From the NCBI RefSeq assembly GCF_003604195.1, contig NZ_QXGR01000014.1, positions 37,673-101,672 of the forward strand: DNA of 64,000 nt, read 5' to 3'. Shown piece by piece: positions 53,936 through 63,318 of this stretch; within the stretch, counting starts at the first letter, position 1, and every line of letters starts with the position of its first letter. The notes beneath the pieces were generated by a model. That model was not told the origin of the DNA and did not search any database. It worked only from the letters and a program-made list of their open reading frames with translations. The stretch comes from Simplicispira lacusdiani. Lineage in GTDB: Bacteria > Pseudomonadota > Gammaproteobacteria > Burkholderiales > Burkholderiaceae_C. Position numbers and translations under genes: made by a program.

Positions 53936-55086
53936 CACGGATTCAACGCGCGGCGCTTGCTGCCGGTCGGCCTGCCGTGCTGTTGGCCCTGCTCGCCGCA
54001 TTGGCGGGATGCTCGTTTTGGGGGGGCGGCGACGCCAAACCCAAACCGGCGGATCTGGGCGCCAATGTGCCGGTGCTAGGTATCCGCCAAGCATGGGCCG
54101 CGAAGATCGGTAGCGTGCAGGGCATGCCTATGGTGGCCGATGTGCGAGGCGCGGTGGTGACGTTGGCGTCTGCAGATGGCGTGGTAGCGGGCATTGACGC
54201 CCGTACCGGGGGTGATCTCTGGCGTGCCACCCTGGGCGAGCCTCTCGCCGCAGGTGTCGGCACCGATGGTAAATGGGCCGCAGTGGTGTCGCGTGGCAAC
54301 GAGGTGATCGTGCTGGAAGCCGGGCGCGAACTGTGGCGCCAGCGTCTGCCCTCTCAGGTCTATACCGCGCCTCTGGTGGCTGGCGCCCGGGTCTTTGTGC
54401 TGGGTGCGGACCGGTCGATCACTGCATTCGACGCCAAGAGCGGCCAGCGCTTGTGGGGCCAGACGCGGCCGGGCGAGCCGCTGGTGCTGCGCCAACCGGG
54501 TGTGCTGACGGCGGTAGGCGATACGCTGGTGGCCGGGCTGTCCGGTAGGCTGGTTGGCCTGAATCCTGACAACGGCATTGTCCGGTGGGAGGCGCCTCTG
54601 GCCAGCTCCCGTGGCACCAATGATGTGGAGCGGCTCGTGGAGCTGGTCGCGCCCTTCAGCCGGGTGGACAACAGTGTCTGCGCACGTGCGTTCCAGGCGG
54701 CCGTGGGCTGCGTGAACACGGCCCGTGGGAATGTGGAATGGGTGCAGAAGGCAAATGGTGGTCAGGGCATCCATGGCAATGAAACCGTGCTTTTTGGCAC
54801 GGAAAGCAATGGTGTTGTGACGTCCTGGCGGCGCGCCGATGGCGCGCGCCTCTGGTCTTCTGAAAGGCTGCAGCACCGTAAGCTCACGGCGCCGCTGCTG
54901 CTTGGGCGCTCTGTGGTCATCGGTGACGACACCGGCTTGGTGCACCTCCTGTCCCGGGAGGACGGCGCGCCGCTGAATCGCTTGCAGACCGATGGCTCAG
55001 GCATCGCGGCCACGCCCGTGGTTGCAGCCGATACCCTGGTGGTGGTGACCCGTAATGGAAATGTCTACGGCTTTCGCCCGGACTGA
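53932..55086 (+). CDS. bamB: Outer membrane protein assembly factor BamB
   Basis: A 384-aa lipoprotein with lipobox LAGC (about residue 27) and a beta-propeller of PQQ-like repeats (DARTGGDLWRATL, DAKSGQRLWGQTRPGEPLVLRQPGVL, NPDNGIVRWEAPLASSRG). It is a subunit of the BAM complex that inserts outer-membrane proteins. The GTG start overlaps the yfgM stop (GTGA). Located upstream of der as usual. Confidence 0.96.
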   Translation: MTRIQRAALAAGRPAVLLALLAALAGCSFWGGGDAKPKPADLGANVPVLGIRQAWAAKIGSVQGMPMVADVRGAVVTLASADGVVAGIDARTGGDLWRATLGEPLAAGVGTDGKWAAVVSRGNEVIVLEAGRELWRQRLPSQVYTAPLVAGARVFVLGADRSITAFDAKSGQRLWGQTRPGEPLVLRQPGVLTAVGDTLVAGLSGRLVGLNPDNGIVRWEAPLASSRGTNDVERLVELVAPFSRVDNSVCARAFQAAVGCVNTARGNVEWVQKANGGQGIHGNETVLFGTESNGVVTSWRRADGARLWSSERLQHRKLTAPLLLGRSVVIGDDTGLVHLLSREDGAPLNRLQTDGSGIAATPVVAADTLVVVTRNGNVYGFRPD

Positions 55087-55102
55087 AGAAAAGTAGTTTG
55101 CA

Positions 55103-56446
55103 ATGAAGCCAGTGATTGCCTTGGTCGGGCGCCCGAATGTCGGTAAATCGACGCTCTTCAATCGCCTGACCAAATCCCGAGATGCCATCGTGGCGGACTT
55201 CGCCGGTTTGACGCGTGACCGGCATTACGGCAACGGAAAACAGGGCAAGCACGAGTACATCGTTATCGATACTGGTGGTTTCGAGCCGGAGGCCGTCAGC
55301 GGCATTTACCGCGAAATGGCCAAGCAAACGCAGCAGGCGGTTGCCGAGGCGGATGTTGTGGTTTTCGTGGTCGATGCCCGTGCAGGGTTGTCGGCGCAGG
55401 ACCACGACATCGCCAATTATCTGCGCCGTTTGGGCAAGCCCTGCGTGCTGGTGGCCAACAAGGCGGAAGGCATGCAGGAAGGCGTGCAGTTGACCGAATT
55501 CTACGAGTTGGGATTGGGCGAGGTGCATGGTGTATCGGCGGCACATGGACAAGGCATTCGCAGCCTTGTTGAACTGGCGCTGGGTTTGCTGAACCTGCCG
55601 GAACCCGATGAGGATGCGGATACCGTTGACAAGACCACCATCAAGCTGGCGGTGGCGGGGCGGCCCAATGTGGGCAAGTCCACGCTGATCAATACCTGGC
55701 TGGGGGAAGAGCGCCTGGTGGCGTTCGACATGCCGGGCACCACGCGGGATGCCATTTCCGTGCCGTTCGAGCGCAACGGTCAGCGGTTCGAGCTCATCGA
55801 TACCGCCGGGTTGCGCCGCAAGGGCAAGGTGTTCGAGGCTATCGAGAAGTTCTCCGTGGTCAAAACGTTGCAGGCGATCGAGTCTGCCAACGTGGTCTTG
55901 CTGCTGCTTGATGCCACGCAAGGCGTGACCGATCAGGATGCGCACATCGCTGGCTATATCCTGGAGAGCGGACGGGCAGTGGTCATTGCGGTGAATAAAT
56001 GGGACGCCGTGGATGACTATCAGAAGCAGCTCCTGGAGCGTTCGATCGAAACCCGGCTGGGCTTCCTGCGCTTTGCCTCCCTGCATTTCATTTCCGCGAA
56101 GAAGCGGCAGGGGCTTGGTCCTTTGTGGTCATCGATCGCGCAAGCCCATAAGGCTGCCATGTGCAAGATGTCGACCCCGGTGTTGACGCGTCTGCTTCTC
56201 GAAGCTGTGCAATTCCAGAGCCCGAAGAGGGCGGGGATGTTCCGTCCCAAGCTGCGCTATGCGCACCAAGGGGGAATGAATCCTCCGGTGATCGTGATCC
56301 ATGGCAATTCGTTGGAGCATGTCACGGAGGCCTATAAGCGCTTTCTCGAAGGGCGTTTCCGCAAGGAATTCGATCTGGTGGGTACTCCCTTGCGCATTGA
56401 GATGAAAACATCACACAATCCTTTCACGGATGGTGGTGGTCACTAA
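55103..56446 (+). CDS. der: GTPase Der (EngA), ribosome assembly
   Basis: A 447-aa double-Era-like GTPase. The first G domain has GRPNVGKSTLFNRL (8-21) and VIDTGGFE; the second has GRPNVGKSTLINTWLGEERLVAFDMPGTTRDAI and LIDTAGLRRKGK, with VNKWD as G4. A C-terminal KH-like domain follows. It is needed for 50S subunit assembly. The ATG is 16 bases after bamB. Confidence 0.98.
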   Translation: MKPVIALVGRPNVGKSTLFNRLTKSRDAIVADFAGLTRDRHYGNGKQGKHEYIVIDTGGFEPEAVSGIYREMAKQTQQAVAEADVVVFVVDARAGLSAQDHDIANYLRRLGKPCVLVANKAEGMQEGVQLTEFYELGLGEVHGVSAAHGQGIRSLVELALGLLNLPEPDEDADTVDKTTIKLAVAGRPNVGKSTLINTWLGEERLVAFDMPGTTRDAISVPFERNGQRFELIDTAGLRRKGKVFEAIEKFSVVKTLQAIESANVVLLLLDATQGVTDQDAHIAGYILESGRAVVIAVNKWDAVDDYQKQLLERSIETRLGFLRFASLHFISAKKRQGLGPLWSSIAQAHKAAMCKMSTPVLTRLLLEAVQFQSPKRAGMFRPKLRYAHQGGMNPPVIVIHGNSLEHVTEAYKRFLEGRFRKEFDLVGTPLRIEMKTSHNPFTDGGGH

Positions 56447-56579
56447 GAGTTCATCCAAGGGGGGCCATGGGATGGCTGCCCCTGCAAGTCACCATGACAA
56501 GGCCCAGGGTTCCTAGGGAATGCCAGGCGCTGTGGTAAGGTGCTTCTTTACAACAACATTCTTGAACACGGAGAATATC

Positions 56580-56834
56580 GTGAGCAACAAAGGCCAGCTT
56601 CTTCAAGATCCGTTCCTCAACGCTCTGCGTCGTGAACATGTGCCCGTGTCTATTTATTTGGTGAACGGCATCAAGCTGCAGGGGCAGATTGAATCTTTTG
56701 ACCAGTACGTCGTCTTGTTGCGCAATACGGTGACTCAAATGGTCTACAAGCACGCCATCTCGACAATTGTCCCTGGGCGAGCCGTCAATTTCACCACGAC
56801 CGAATCCGCTGACGCAGAAGGCGGCAACGGCTGA
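56580..56834 (+). CDS. hfq: RNA chaperone Hfq
   Basis: An 84-aa Sm-like hexamer-forming protein. MSNKGQLLQDPFLNALRREHVPVSIYLVNGIKLQGQIESFDQYVVLL includes the proximal-face residues (Gln8, Asp9, Phe42 region), and YKHAISTIVPGR is the Sm2 motif with Lys/His for uridine binding. The start is GTG with a CGGAGAATATC ribosome-site region. It sits upstream of hflX and hflKC, as in many proteobacteria. Its own leader of about 130 bases (56447-56579) shows no clear promoter boxes. Confidence 0.98.
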   Translation: MSNKGQLLQDPFLNALRREHVPVSIYLVNGIKLQGQIESFDQYVVLLRNTVTQMVYKHAISTIVPGRAVNFTTTESADAEGGNG

Positions 56835-56841
56835 ATTTGCA

Positions 56842-56873
56842 GGGGCGTCTGAGGCCCTCTCAGGGGCCCCTTT
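56842..56873 (+). terminator. Hairpin between hfq and hflX (terminator or attenuator)
   Basis: GGGGC pairs with GCCCC, and CTGAG with CTCAG inside it, with one mismatch between the two; a short TTT follows. The U-run is short, so read-through into hflX is likely. Confidence 0.5.
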
Positions 56874-56897
56874 GCCCCCCCGTTCCCTAGATTTGAC

Positions 56898-58076
56898 TTG
56901 AGCACTCCTGAAACCGCTGATCGCCAACCTGCCCCCGTTGTACTGGTGGGGGTTGATTTTGGCCTGCCACATTTTGACGCGGAGTTGGAAGAGCTTGGCC
57001 TTCTCGCGCAGACAGCGGGGCTTTGTCCCGTTGCGCGCATCACCTGCAAGCGCAAGGCACCGGATGCTGCGCTGTTCGTAGGCAGTGGCAAGGCGGATGA
57101 AATCCGGCTGCTGGCGCAGATGCATGGTGCAGTCGAGATCCTGTTCGATCAAGCGCTGAGCCCGGCGCAGCAGCGTAATCTTGAACGGCATCTCGCATTG
57201 CCGGTGAATGATCGCACGCTCTTGATATTGGAAATTTTTGCCCAGCGGGCGCGTAGCCATGAAGGCAAATTGCAGGTGGAACTCGCCCGACTGCAGTATC
57301 TCAGCACGCGGCTTGTGCGTCGCTGGTCCCATTTGGAGCGCCAGACGGGCGGAGCAGGGGTGCGCGGAGGACCGGGTGAGAAGCAGATTGAACTGGACCG
57401 GCGCATGATCGACGATGCTGTAAAACGGACCAAGGAGAGGCTTGTCAAGGTCAAGCGTCAGAGATCTACGCAGCGGCGCCAGCGTGAGCGCAGGGATGCT
57501 TTCAATATTTCCTTGGTGGGCTACACCAATGCAGGCAAATCGACGCTCTTCAATGCCTTGGTGAAAGCGAGGGCTTATGCCGCGGATCAGTTGTTCGCGA
57601 CGCTCGATACCACCACACGGCAGCTGTATCTGGGTGAAGCAGAGCGCTCGGTGTCTCTTTCCGACACTGTGGGATTCATTCGTGACTTGCCGCACGGGTT
57701 GGTTGACGCCTTTCAGGCAACTCTGCAAGAGGCGGTGGACGCGGATCTTCTCCTGCACGTCGTGGATGCGGCAAATCCGCATTTCCCGGAACAGATCGGA
57801 GAAGTTCAGAAGGTCTTGCATGAGATTGGCGCTGCTGGTGTGCCACAGGTGCTGGTTTTTAACAAGCTTGACGCACTAGAGCCTCAGCAGCGTCCAGCAC
57901 AACTGTCCGATACTTACGAGCTCGATGGTCACCAAGTGCCCCGTTTGTATGTCAGTGCCCGAGAAATGGATGGTTTGGATGCCTTGCGTAAACTGTTGGC
58001 CACCAGAGTGCTGATGGCACGTCCGATGGACATAGCCCCTGAGCCTGCTATTCATTTGGATGCCGCAGGCGATTGA
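56898..58076 (+). CDS. hflX: GTPase HflX
   Basis: A 392-aa ribosome-associated GTPase. The N-terminal HflX domain has VGSGKADEIRLLA, LSPAQQRNLERHL and DRTLLILEIFAQRARSHEGKLQVELARLQY; the G domain has GYTNAGKSTLFNALV and SDTVGFIRDLPHGLVDAFQATL. It rescues or splits stalled ribosomes under heat stress in E. coli. The TTG start is the best available by length; no strong ribosome site is seen, so the start is uncertain. Confidence 0.95.
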   Translation: MSTPETADRQPAPVVLVGVDFGLPHFDAELEELGLLAQTAGLCPVARITCKRKAPDAALFVGSGKADEIRLLAQMHGAVEILFDQALSPAQQRNLERHLALPVNDRTLLILEIFAQRARSHEGKLQVELARLQYLSTRLVRRWSHLERQTGGAGVRGGPGEKQIELDRRMIDDAVKRTKERLVKVKRQRSTQRRQRERRDAFNISLVGYTNAGKSTLFNALVKARAYAADQLFATLDTTTRQLYLGEAERSVSLSDTVGFIRDLPHGLVDAFQATLQEAVDADLLLHVVDAANPHFPEQIGEVQKVLHEIGAAGVPQVLVFNKLDALEPQQRPAQLSDTYELDGHQVPRLYVSAREMDGLDALRKLLATRVLMARPMDIAPEPAIHLDAAGD

Positions 58077-58129
58077 TTGGGCACAATGCTCCGTCAATCA
58101 ACATTTTCAGAGAACCAGAGAATTTGCGC

Positions 58130-59491
58130 ATGAATTCACCATACAGCGCCCGACGTTGGGCGACATTGCCCCAACGCCTGCGGGGAATGTTCAATTTGAA
58201 CGACCCGCGCTGGGGACGGGGCGATGACAAATCGGGTGATGAGGATCGCCCTGATGCCGGCCGACCGCCGCCGCATTCCCCGGGTGATCGTGGTGAGCGC
58301 GATTCCAAACCAGGCGGACAGCCACCGGATCTCGATGAGCTTTGGCGAGATATCAATCGCAAGCTGTCTGGATTCTTCGGTGGCAGGAATGGTGGTGGAC
58401 GCGGGCCTTCCAATGGTGGAGGCGGCTTTCAGCCGGACATGAAGAGTGCGGGGCTCGGAGTGGGATTGATCGCGGCCATTGCTGCCCTGATTTGGTTGGG
58501 CACCGGCTTCTTCATCGTGCAGGAAGGCCAGCAGGCAGTGATCACGCAGTTTGGCAAGTACAAGAGCACTGTGCATGCCGGGTTCAATTGGCGCTTGCCA
58601 TATCCGATCCAGAGCCATGAGCTGGTGTTTGTGACGCAAATCCGCTCGGTCGATGTCGGGCGTGATACTGTGATCAAGGCGACAGGGCTGCGGGAGTCCG
58701 CAATGTTGACGGAAGATGAGAACATTGTGGAAATCAAGTTCGCGGTGCAATACCGGTTGAACGATGCACGTGCCTGGTTGTTTGAGAGCAAAAACCCGGC
58801 TGATGCAGTGGTGCAGGCAGCTGAGACCGCTGTGCGCGAGGTTGTCGGCAAGATGCGCATGGATACGGCGCTTGCTGAGGAGCGTGACCAGATTGCTCCG
58901 CGTGTACGGGCCTTGATGCAGACAATTCTGGACCGTTACAAGGTGGGTGTGGAAGTGGTTGGAATCAACCTGCAGCAAGGTGGTGTCAGGCCGCCAGAGC
59001 AGGTGCAGGCGGCTTTCGATGATGTTCTCAAGGCCGGCCAGGAGCGCGAGCGTGCAAAAAATGAAGCTCAAGCCTATGCCAATGACGTGGTGCCTCGGGC
59101 TGTGGGCTCGGCATCGCGCTTGAAAGAAGAGGCTGATGCATATAAGGCTCGTATCGTTGCGCAGGCGCAAGGTGACGCGCAGCGCTTTAGTTCGGTGCTG
59201 GCGGAATATCAGAAGGCGCCGCAGGTGACGCGTGATCGGATGTACTTGGAAACGATGCAGCAGATCTATGCGAATGTGACCAAGGTCTTGGTGGATTCGC
59301 GCCAGGGTTCCAATCTGCTCTATCTTCCCCTTGACAAGATCATGCAGACCGCGATGCAGCCTACTGCTGGACAAGAGGCAACCGGTTCGGGCTCGGCATC
59401 GTCGTCTGCACCGGTCGTGATTCCTCCGGCCATATCGAATGATTCCCGTGCGCGAGATACCAGCCGCACCCGCGACCGTGAGTCGCGCTAG
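58130..59491 (+). CDS. hflK: HflK, FtsH protease modulator subunit
   Basis: A 453-aa SPFH/band-7 membrane protein. A long Gly/Pro/Asp-rich N-terminal cytoplasmic segment (about 1-105) precedes one TM helix (about 108-128, LIAAIAALIWLGTGFFIV) and the band-7 domain (EGQQAVITQFGKYKSTVHAGFNWRLPYP). With HflC it forms a membrane cage around FtsH. The ATG at 58130 begins MNSPYSARRW; an upstream in-frame ATG would overlap hflX. Confidence 0.96.
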   Translation: MNSPYSARRWATLPQRLRGMFNLNDPRWGRGDDKSGDEDRPDAGRPPPHSPGDRGERDSKPGGQPPDLDELWRDINRKLSGFFGGRNGGGRGPSNGGGGFQPDMKSAGLGVGLIAAIAALIWLGTGFFIVQEGQQAVITQFGKYKSTVHAGFNWRLPYPIQSHELVFVTQIRSVDVGRDTVIKATGLRESAMLTEDENIVEIKFAVQYRLNDARAWLFESKNPADAVVQAAETAVREVVGKMRMDTALAEERDQIAPRVRALMQTILDRYKVGVEVVGINLQQGGVRPPEQVQAAFDDVLKAGQERERAKNEAQAYANDVVPRAVGSASRLKEEADAYKARIVAQAQGDAQRFSSVLAEYQKAPQVTRDRMYLETMQQIYANVTKVLVDSRQGSNLLYLPLDKIMQTAMQPTAGQEATGSGSASSSAPVVIPPAISNDSRARDTSRTRDRESR

Positions 59492-59500
59492 GAGAGCAAT

Positions 59501-60412
59501 GTGAACAGGGTAGGACTTATTGCCACTTCCATACTTGTGGCCCTCGCGTTGCTCAGCTCCATGGTCTTTGTCGTAGACCAACGGCAGTTTGGTGTGCTTT
59601 ATGCGCTTGGGCAGATCAAGGATGTCATCACAGAGCCTGGCTTGAATTTCAAGCTGCCTCCGCCTTTCCAGAATGTGAAATACATTGACAAGCGGCTCCT
59701 CACGCTCGATAGCACTGATACCGAGCCCATGCTGACGGCTGAGAAGCAGCGTGTGGTGATTGACTGGTACGTGCGCTGGCGGATCACGGATCCTTCTGAA
59801 TACATTCGCAATGTGGGTGAGAACGAGAATGCAGGGGCGATGCAACTCAATCGAGTTGTCCGTAACGCGTTCCAGGAAGAGATCAACAAGCGCACCGTAA
59901 AAGAGTTGCTTTCGCTCAAGCGCGAGGCGCTGATGGCAGATGTGAAGCGGGAGGTGCTGGAGTCCGTGCGTGGCGCTAAGCCCTGGGGCGTCGATGTGGT
60001 GGATGTACGCATTACACGGGTTGATTACGTCGAAGCCATCACGGAGTCGGTCTACCGCCGGATGGAGGCGGAACGTAAGCGGGTCGCTAATGAATTGCGA
60101 TCCACGGGGGCCGCGGAAGGTGAAAAAATCCGTGCAGATGCGGATCGTCAGCGCGAAATCACTGTGGCGAATGCATACCGTGACGCACAGAAAGTCAAGG
60201 GTGAGGGTGACGCGCAGGCCGCGCGCATCTATGCCGATGCATTTGGCAAGGATCCGCAGTTTGCGCAGTTCTATCGGAGCTTGGACGCCTACAAAGCCAG
60301 CTTCAATCGCAAGGGTGATGTCATGGTGGTGGACCCGGGATCGTCCGACTTCTTCCGGGCATTCCGCGGTAATGCGGCACCGTCAGCGCAGCCATCTGGC
60401 CCGCGCAAGTAA
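59501..60412 (+). CDS. hflC: HflC, FtsH protease modulator subunit
   Basis: A 303-aa partner of HflK: an N-terminal TM helix (about 5-25) and a band-7 domain (VFVVDQRQFGVLYALGQIKDVITEPGLNFKLPPPFQNVKYIDKRLLTLD). Conserved coiled-coil helices (about 190-240) follow. GTG start with a GGAGAGC ribosome site, nine bases after hflK. Confidence 0.96.
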   Translation: MNRVGLIATSILVALALLSSMVFVVDQRQFGVLYALGQIKDVITEPGLNFKLPPPFQNVKYIDKRLLTLDSTDTEPMLTAEKQRVVIDWYVRWRITDPSEYIRNVGENENAGAMQLNRVVRNAFQEEINKRTVKELLSLKREALMADVKREVLESVRGAKPWGVDVVDVRITRVDYVEAITESVYRRMEAERKRVANELRSTGAAEGEKIRADADRQREITVANAYRDAQKVKGEGDAQAARIYADAFGKDPQFAQFYRSLDAYKASFNRKGDVMVVDPGSSDFFRAFRGNAAPSAQPSGPRK

Positions 60413-60438
60413 CGAGTGTCGGCATAGGCATTCTGGCC

Positions 60439-60627
60439 ATGGGATGGGATGACTCGATCTGGACAGCCGTGGCGTTGGTTCTGCTCATCGAAGGGCTTGT
60501 GCCCTTCGTCTCCCCGGCGGGTTGGCGCCGAATGTTTGCCCAGCTTGTTCAGTTGCGGGATGGTCAAATTCGGTTTTTTGCCCTCGTGAGTATGGCTGCA
60601 GGCGCGCTCATGCTCGTGCTGATCTGA
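60439..60627 (+). CDS. DUF2065 small membrane protein (YjeT-like)
   Basis: A 62-aa protein of two hydrophobic helices (WTAVALVLLIEGLVPFVSP and FFALVSMAAGALMLVLI) around a short basic loop GWRRMFAQLVQLRDGQIR. It matches DUF2065, which commonly lies between hflC and hisZ/purA. Function unknown. Confidence 0.9.
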   Translation: MGWDDSIWTAVALVLLIEGLVPFVSPAGWRRMFAQLVQLRDGQIRFFALVSMAAGALMLVLI

Positions 60628-60648
60628 ATCGATCGGCAGGCATGGATT

Positions 60649-60665
60649 CAGGGGAGGATCCCCTG
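60649..60665. repeat. Short hairpin upstream of hisZ
   Basis: CAGGGGA / TCCCCTG with a 3-base loop, followed immediately by CCGGTAGAAT; the TAGAAT (60670-60675) may be a -10 for hisZ. It could end the hflKC transcript weakly or be a control site. Confidence 0.4.
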
Positions 60666-60702
60666 CCGGTAGAATCACACTTTTAACAGCCTCCCACATT
60701 CC

Positions 60703-61851
60703 ATGTCTGCCTGGGTCCTGCCGGATCACATTGCCGATGTTTTGCCTTCCGAGGCAAGGCACATCGAAGAATTGCGGCGCGGGTTGCTCGATACCGCGCG
60801 CAGTTATGGTTACGAATTGGTGATGCCCCCGCTGCTGGAGCATCTTGAGTCTTTGCTCACTGGCACTGGTGAGGCACTGGATCTGCAGACCTTCAAGTTG
60901 GTCGACCAGATTTCCGGTCGCATGCTCGGCCTGCGCGCGGATACCACACAGCAGGTTGCGCGCATTGATGCCCATCTGCTTAATCGCCGCGGGGTTGCTC
61001 GTCTGTGCTATTGCGGACCGGTGCTCCATACATGGCCGGACCGCCCCCATGCCACGCGTGAACCCCTGCAGTTTGGTGCTGAAATTTTTGGGCACGCGGG
61101 GCTGGAAGCCGACCTGGAAGCATTGGAGTTGGCGCTGGCCTGCCTTGATGTGGCAGGTGTGCAAGGGGTCAGCGTCGATATGGCTGATGTACGCATCGTC
61201 CGGGCCTTGCTAACTGGCGTTTCTGCAGATGCAGAAACGCTTCGCCTTGTTTATGCGGCATTGGCTGCCAAGGACGCTAGTGAGCTGACGGCACTCACGC
61301 GAGGTTTTCCTGCCACATCGCGCCAAGGGTTGTTGGCGTTGCTCCATCTGTATGGTGATGCTTCCGTTCTCGTAGATGCAGAAAAGGCGCTGAGTCAGAC
61401 ACCCGGTATCAGTGCGTTGCTGGCGGAGCTGCAATGGCTGGCTGCCCGGGTGGGTCAGGCTCGCGTTACCTTCGACCTTTCCGATCTTCGGGGCTATTCG
61501 TATTACAGCGGCGCCCGATTTGCGATCTATGTCCGTGGCGCTAGTGACGCCTTGGTACGCGGAGGGCGCTACGATGAAGTCGGGGCTGTTTTTGGACGAA
61601 ACAGACCCGCTGCTGGATTCAGCCTGGATCTCAAGCAGGTGGTTGCTGCTGTCCCCGTGCGGGCGCTCAAGCCGGCCATCAGTGCGCCATGGGGCGAGGC
61701 TGAGGATGTTCGTGCTGCGATCACCGAATTGCGACGCTGTGGTGAGACCGTGGTGTGCATGCTGCCAGGCCATGAAAGCGAAGTAGATGAATTTCGTTGT
61801 GATCGTGAGCTGGTGCAGGTTGCTGGAAAGTGGACCGTCAAGGCCATTTGA
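60703..61851 (+). CDS. hisZ: ATP phosphoribosyltransferase regulatory subunit HisZ
   Basis: A 382-aa HisS-like protein without tRNA-charging function. It begins WVLPDHIADVLPSEARHIEELRRGLLDTARSYGYELVMPPLLEHLES, keeps class II motif 2-like ADTTQQVARIDA, and ends with YSYYSGARFAIYVRGASDALVRGGRYDEVGAVFGRNRPAAGFSLDL. It partners short-form HisG in the first step of histidine synthesis. It lies directly before purA, as is common in betaproteobacteria. Confidence 0.95.
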   Translation: MSAWVLPDHIADVLPSEARHIEELRRGLLDTARSYGYELVMPPLLEHLESLLTGTGEALDLQTFKLVDQISGRMLGLRADTTQQVARIDAHLLNRRGVARLCYCGPVLHTWPDRPHATREPLQFGAEIFGHAGLEADLEALELALACLDVAGVQGVSVDMADVRIVRALLTGVSADAETLRLVYAALAAKDASELTALTRGFPATSRQGLLALLHLYGDASVLVDAEKALSQTPGISALLAELQWLAARVGQARVTFDLSDLRGYSYYSGARFAIYVRGASDALVRGGRYDEVGAVFGRNRPAAGFSLDLKQVVAAVPVRALKPAISAPWGEAEDVRAAITELRRCGETVVCMLPGHESEVDEFRCDRELVQVAGKWTVKAI

Positions 61852-61880
61852 TGCTTTTTGACAATTGAATCGGGTTTGAA

Positions 61881-63257
61881 ATGAAAACTACCAAAGGTCG
61901 CAATGTCGTTGTGGTGGGTACCCAATGGGGCGACGAAGGCAAGGGCAAGCTAGTTGATTGGTTGACCGAGAGCGCACAAGGCGTGGTTCGCTTCCAGGGT
62001 GGCCATAACGCAGGCCATACGCTCGTCATTAACGGTGTTAAGACGGCGCTGCATTTGATCCCCAGTGGCATCATGCGTGCGGGGGTCAAGTGCTACATCG
62101 GCAATGGCGTGGTCCTTTCCGCCGCTAAGTTGTTCGAAGAAATTGAAGGGCTTGAAAAAGCTGGGGTGGAAGTTCGCTCACGGTTGCGCGTCAGTGAGGC
62201 TTGCCCGCTGATCTTGCCTTTCCATGCTGCGCTGGATGTTGCAAGGGAGGCGGCTCGCGAGCAGGGTGGAACCGAGAAGATCGGCACCACGGGGCGGGGC
62301 ATTGGTCCAGCTTACGAGGACAAGATTGCGCGCCGGGCTCTGCGAGTACAGGATTTAAAGTATCCGGACCGCTTTGCGGCGAAGCTGCGCGAATTGCTTG
62401 ATTTGCACAACCATGTGCTCACCACGTTCCTGAATTCCGGGCAATTCGCCTTTGGTGAGGCACTGACGCCCTACATGCGTGATGGCCGTGTTCTGTTCGA
62501 TCCGGTATATGCAGAAGCGATGCGGCATGCCGAGATGCTCAAGCCCATGATGGCTGATGTGTCGAGGGAGTTGAATGAAGCGCACCTCAATGGTTCCAAC
62601 CTTCTGTTTGAAGGTGCGCAGGGCACGCTCCTGGATGTGGATCATGGAACTTATCCTTACGTCACATCAAGCAACTGCGTTGCGGGAAATGCCGCCGCAG
62701 GGTCTGGCGTTGGACCGGGGATGTTGCATTACATCCTGGGGATCACAAAAGCATATTGCACGCGTGTTGGGGGCGGTCCGTTCCCCACGGAACTTGATTG
62801 GGAGACTCCTGGTACGCCGGGCTACCACATGAGCACCGTGGGCGCTGAGAAAGGCGTGACAACAGGCCGGAGTCGTCGCTGTGGTTGGTTCGATGCTGCA
62901 TTGCTCAAGCGCAGCGCACAAGTCAATGGATTGTCCGGACTGTGCATCACCAAATTGGATGTGCTGGACGGCCTGAAGGAGCTGCGGCTATGTACAGGCT
63001 ATATGCTGGATGGGCAGCAGATCGATCTGCTGCCCATGGGCGCAGATGAAATTGCGCGTTGTATCCCGGTGTATGAAGTGATGGATGGCTGGAGCGAGTC
63101 CACCGTGGGCATCACGCAGTACGACAAGTTGCCTGTCAATGCGCGCCTGTACCTGCAGCGCATCGAACATGTGACGGGGGTCCCGGTCGCGGTGATTTCG
63201 ACCAGCCCAGACCGCGACCACACCATCATGATGCAGCATCCTTACCTGCCATGTTGA
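61881..63257 (+). CDS. purA: Adenylosuccinate synthetase
   Basis: A 458-aa enzyme converting IMP plus Asp and GTP to adenylosuccinate in AMP synthesis. Motifs: GTQWGDEGKGKLVDWL (P-loop with catalytic Asp), GGHNAGHTLV (catalytic His), IGTTGRGIGPAYEDK, LFEGAQGTLLDVDHGTYPYVTSSN and TTGRSRRCGWFD. It is somewhat longer than E. coli PurA (432 aa). Starts 29 bases after hisZ. Confidence 0.98.
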   Translation: MKTTKGRNVVVVGTQWGDEGKGKLVDWLTESAQGVVRFQGGHNAGHTLVINGVKTALHLIPSGIMRAGVKCYIGNGVVLSAAKLFEEIEGLEKAGVEVRSRLRVSEACPLILPFHAALDVAREAAREQGGTEKIGTTGRGIGPAYEDKIARRALRVQDLKYPDRFAAKLRELLDLHNHVLTTFLNSGQFAFGEALTPYMRDGRVLFDPVYAEAMRHAEMLKPMMADVSRELNEAHLNGSNLLFEGAQGTLLDVDHGTYPYVTSSNCVAGNAAAGSGVGPGMLHYILGITKAYCTRVGGGPFPTELDWETPGTPGYHMSTVGAEKGVTTGRSRRCGWFDAALLKRSAQVNGLSGLCITKLDVLDGLKELRLCTGYMLDGQQIDLLPMGADEIARCIPVYEVMDGWSESTVGITQYDKLPVNARLYLQRIEHVTGVPVAVISTSPDRDHTIMMQHPYLPC

Positions 63258-63294
63258 GCGAATTGATGTTCAGCACTTATCTATCAAGCGTGTA

Positions 63295-63312
63295 TTGCTA
63301 TCAATTTAGGAG
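63295..63312 (+). repeat. Partial intergenic repeat that supplies the ribosome site of the next gene
   Basis: TTGCTATCAATTTAGGAG resembles the TGCTA..TTTAGGAGC piece of the window's repeat family (compare about 29946-29962). Its AGGAG lies 6 bases before the phosphoribosyltransferase ATG. Confidence 0.55.
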
Positions 63313-63318
63313 TAAAAA

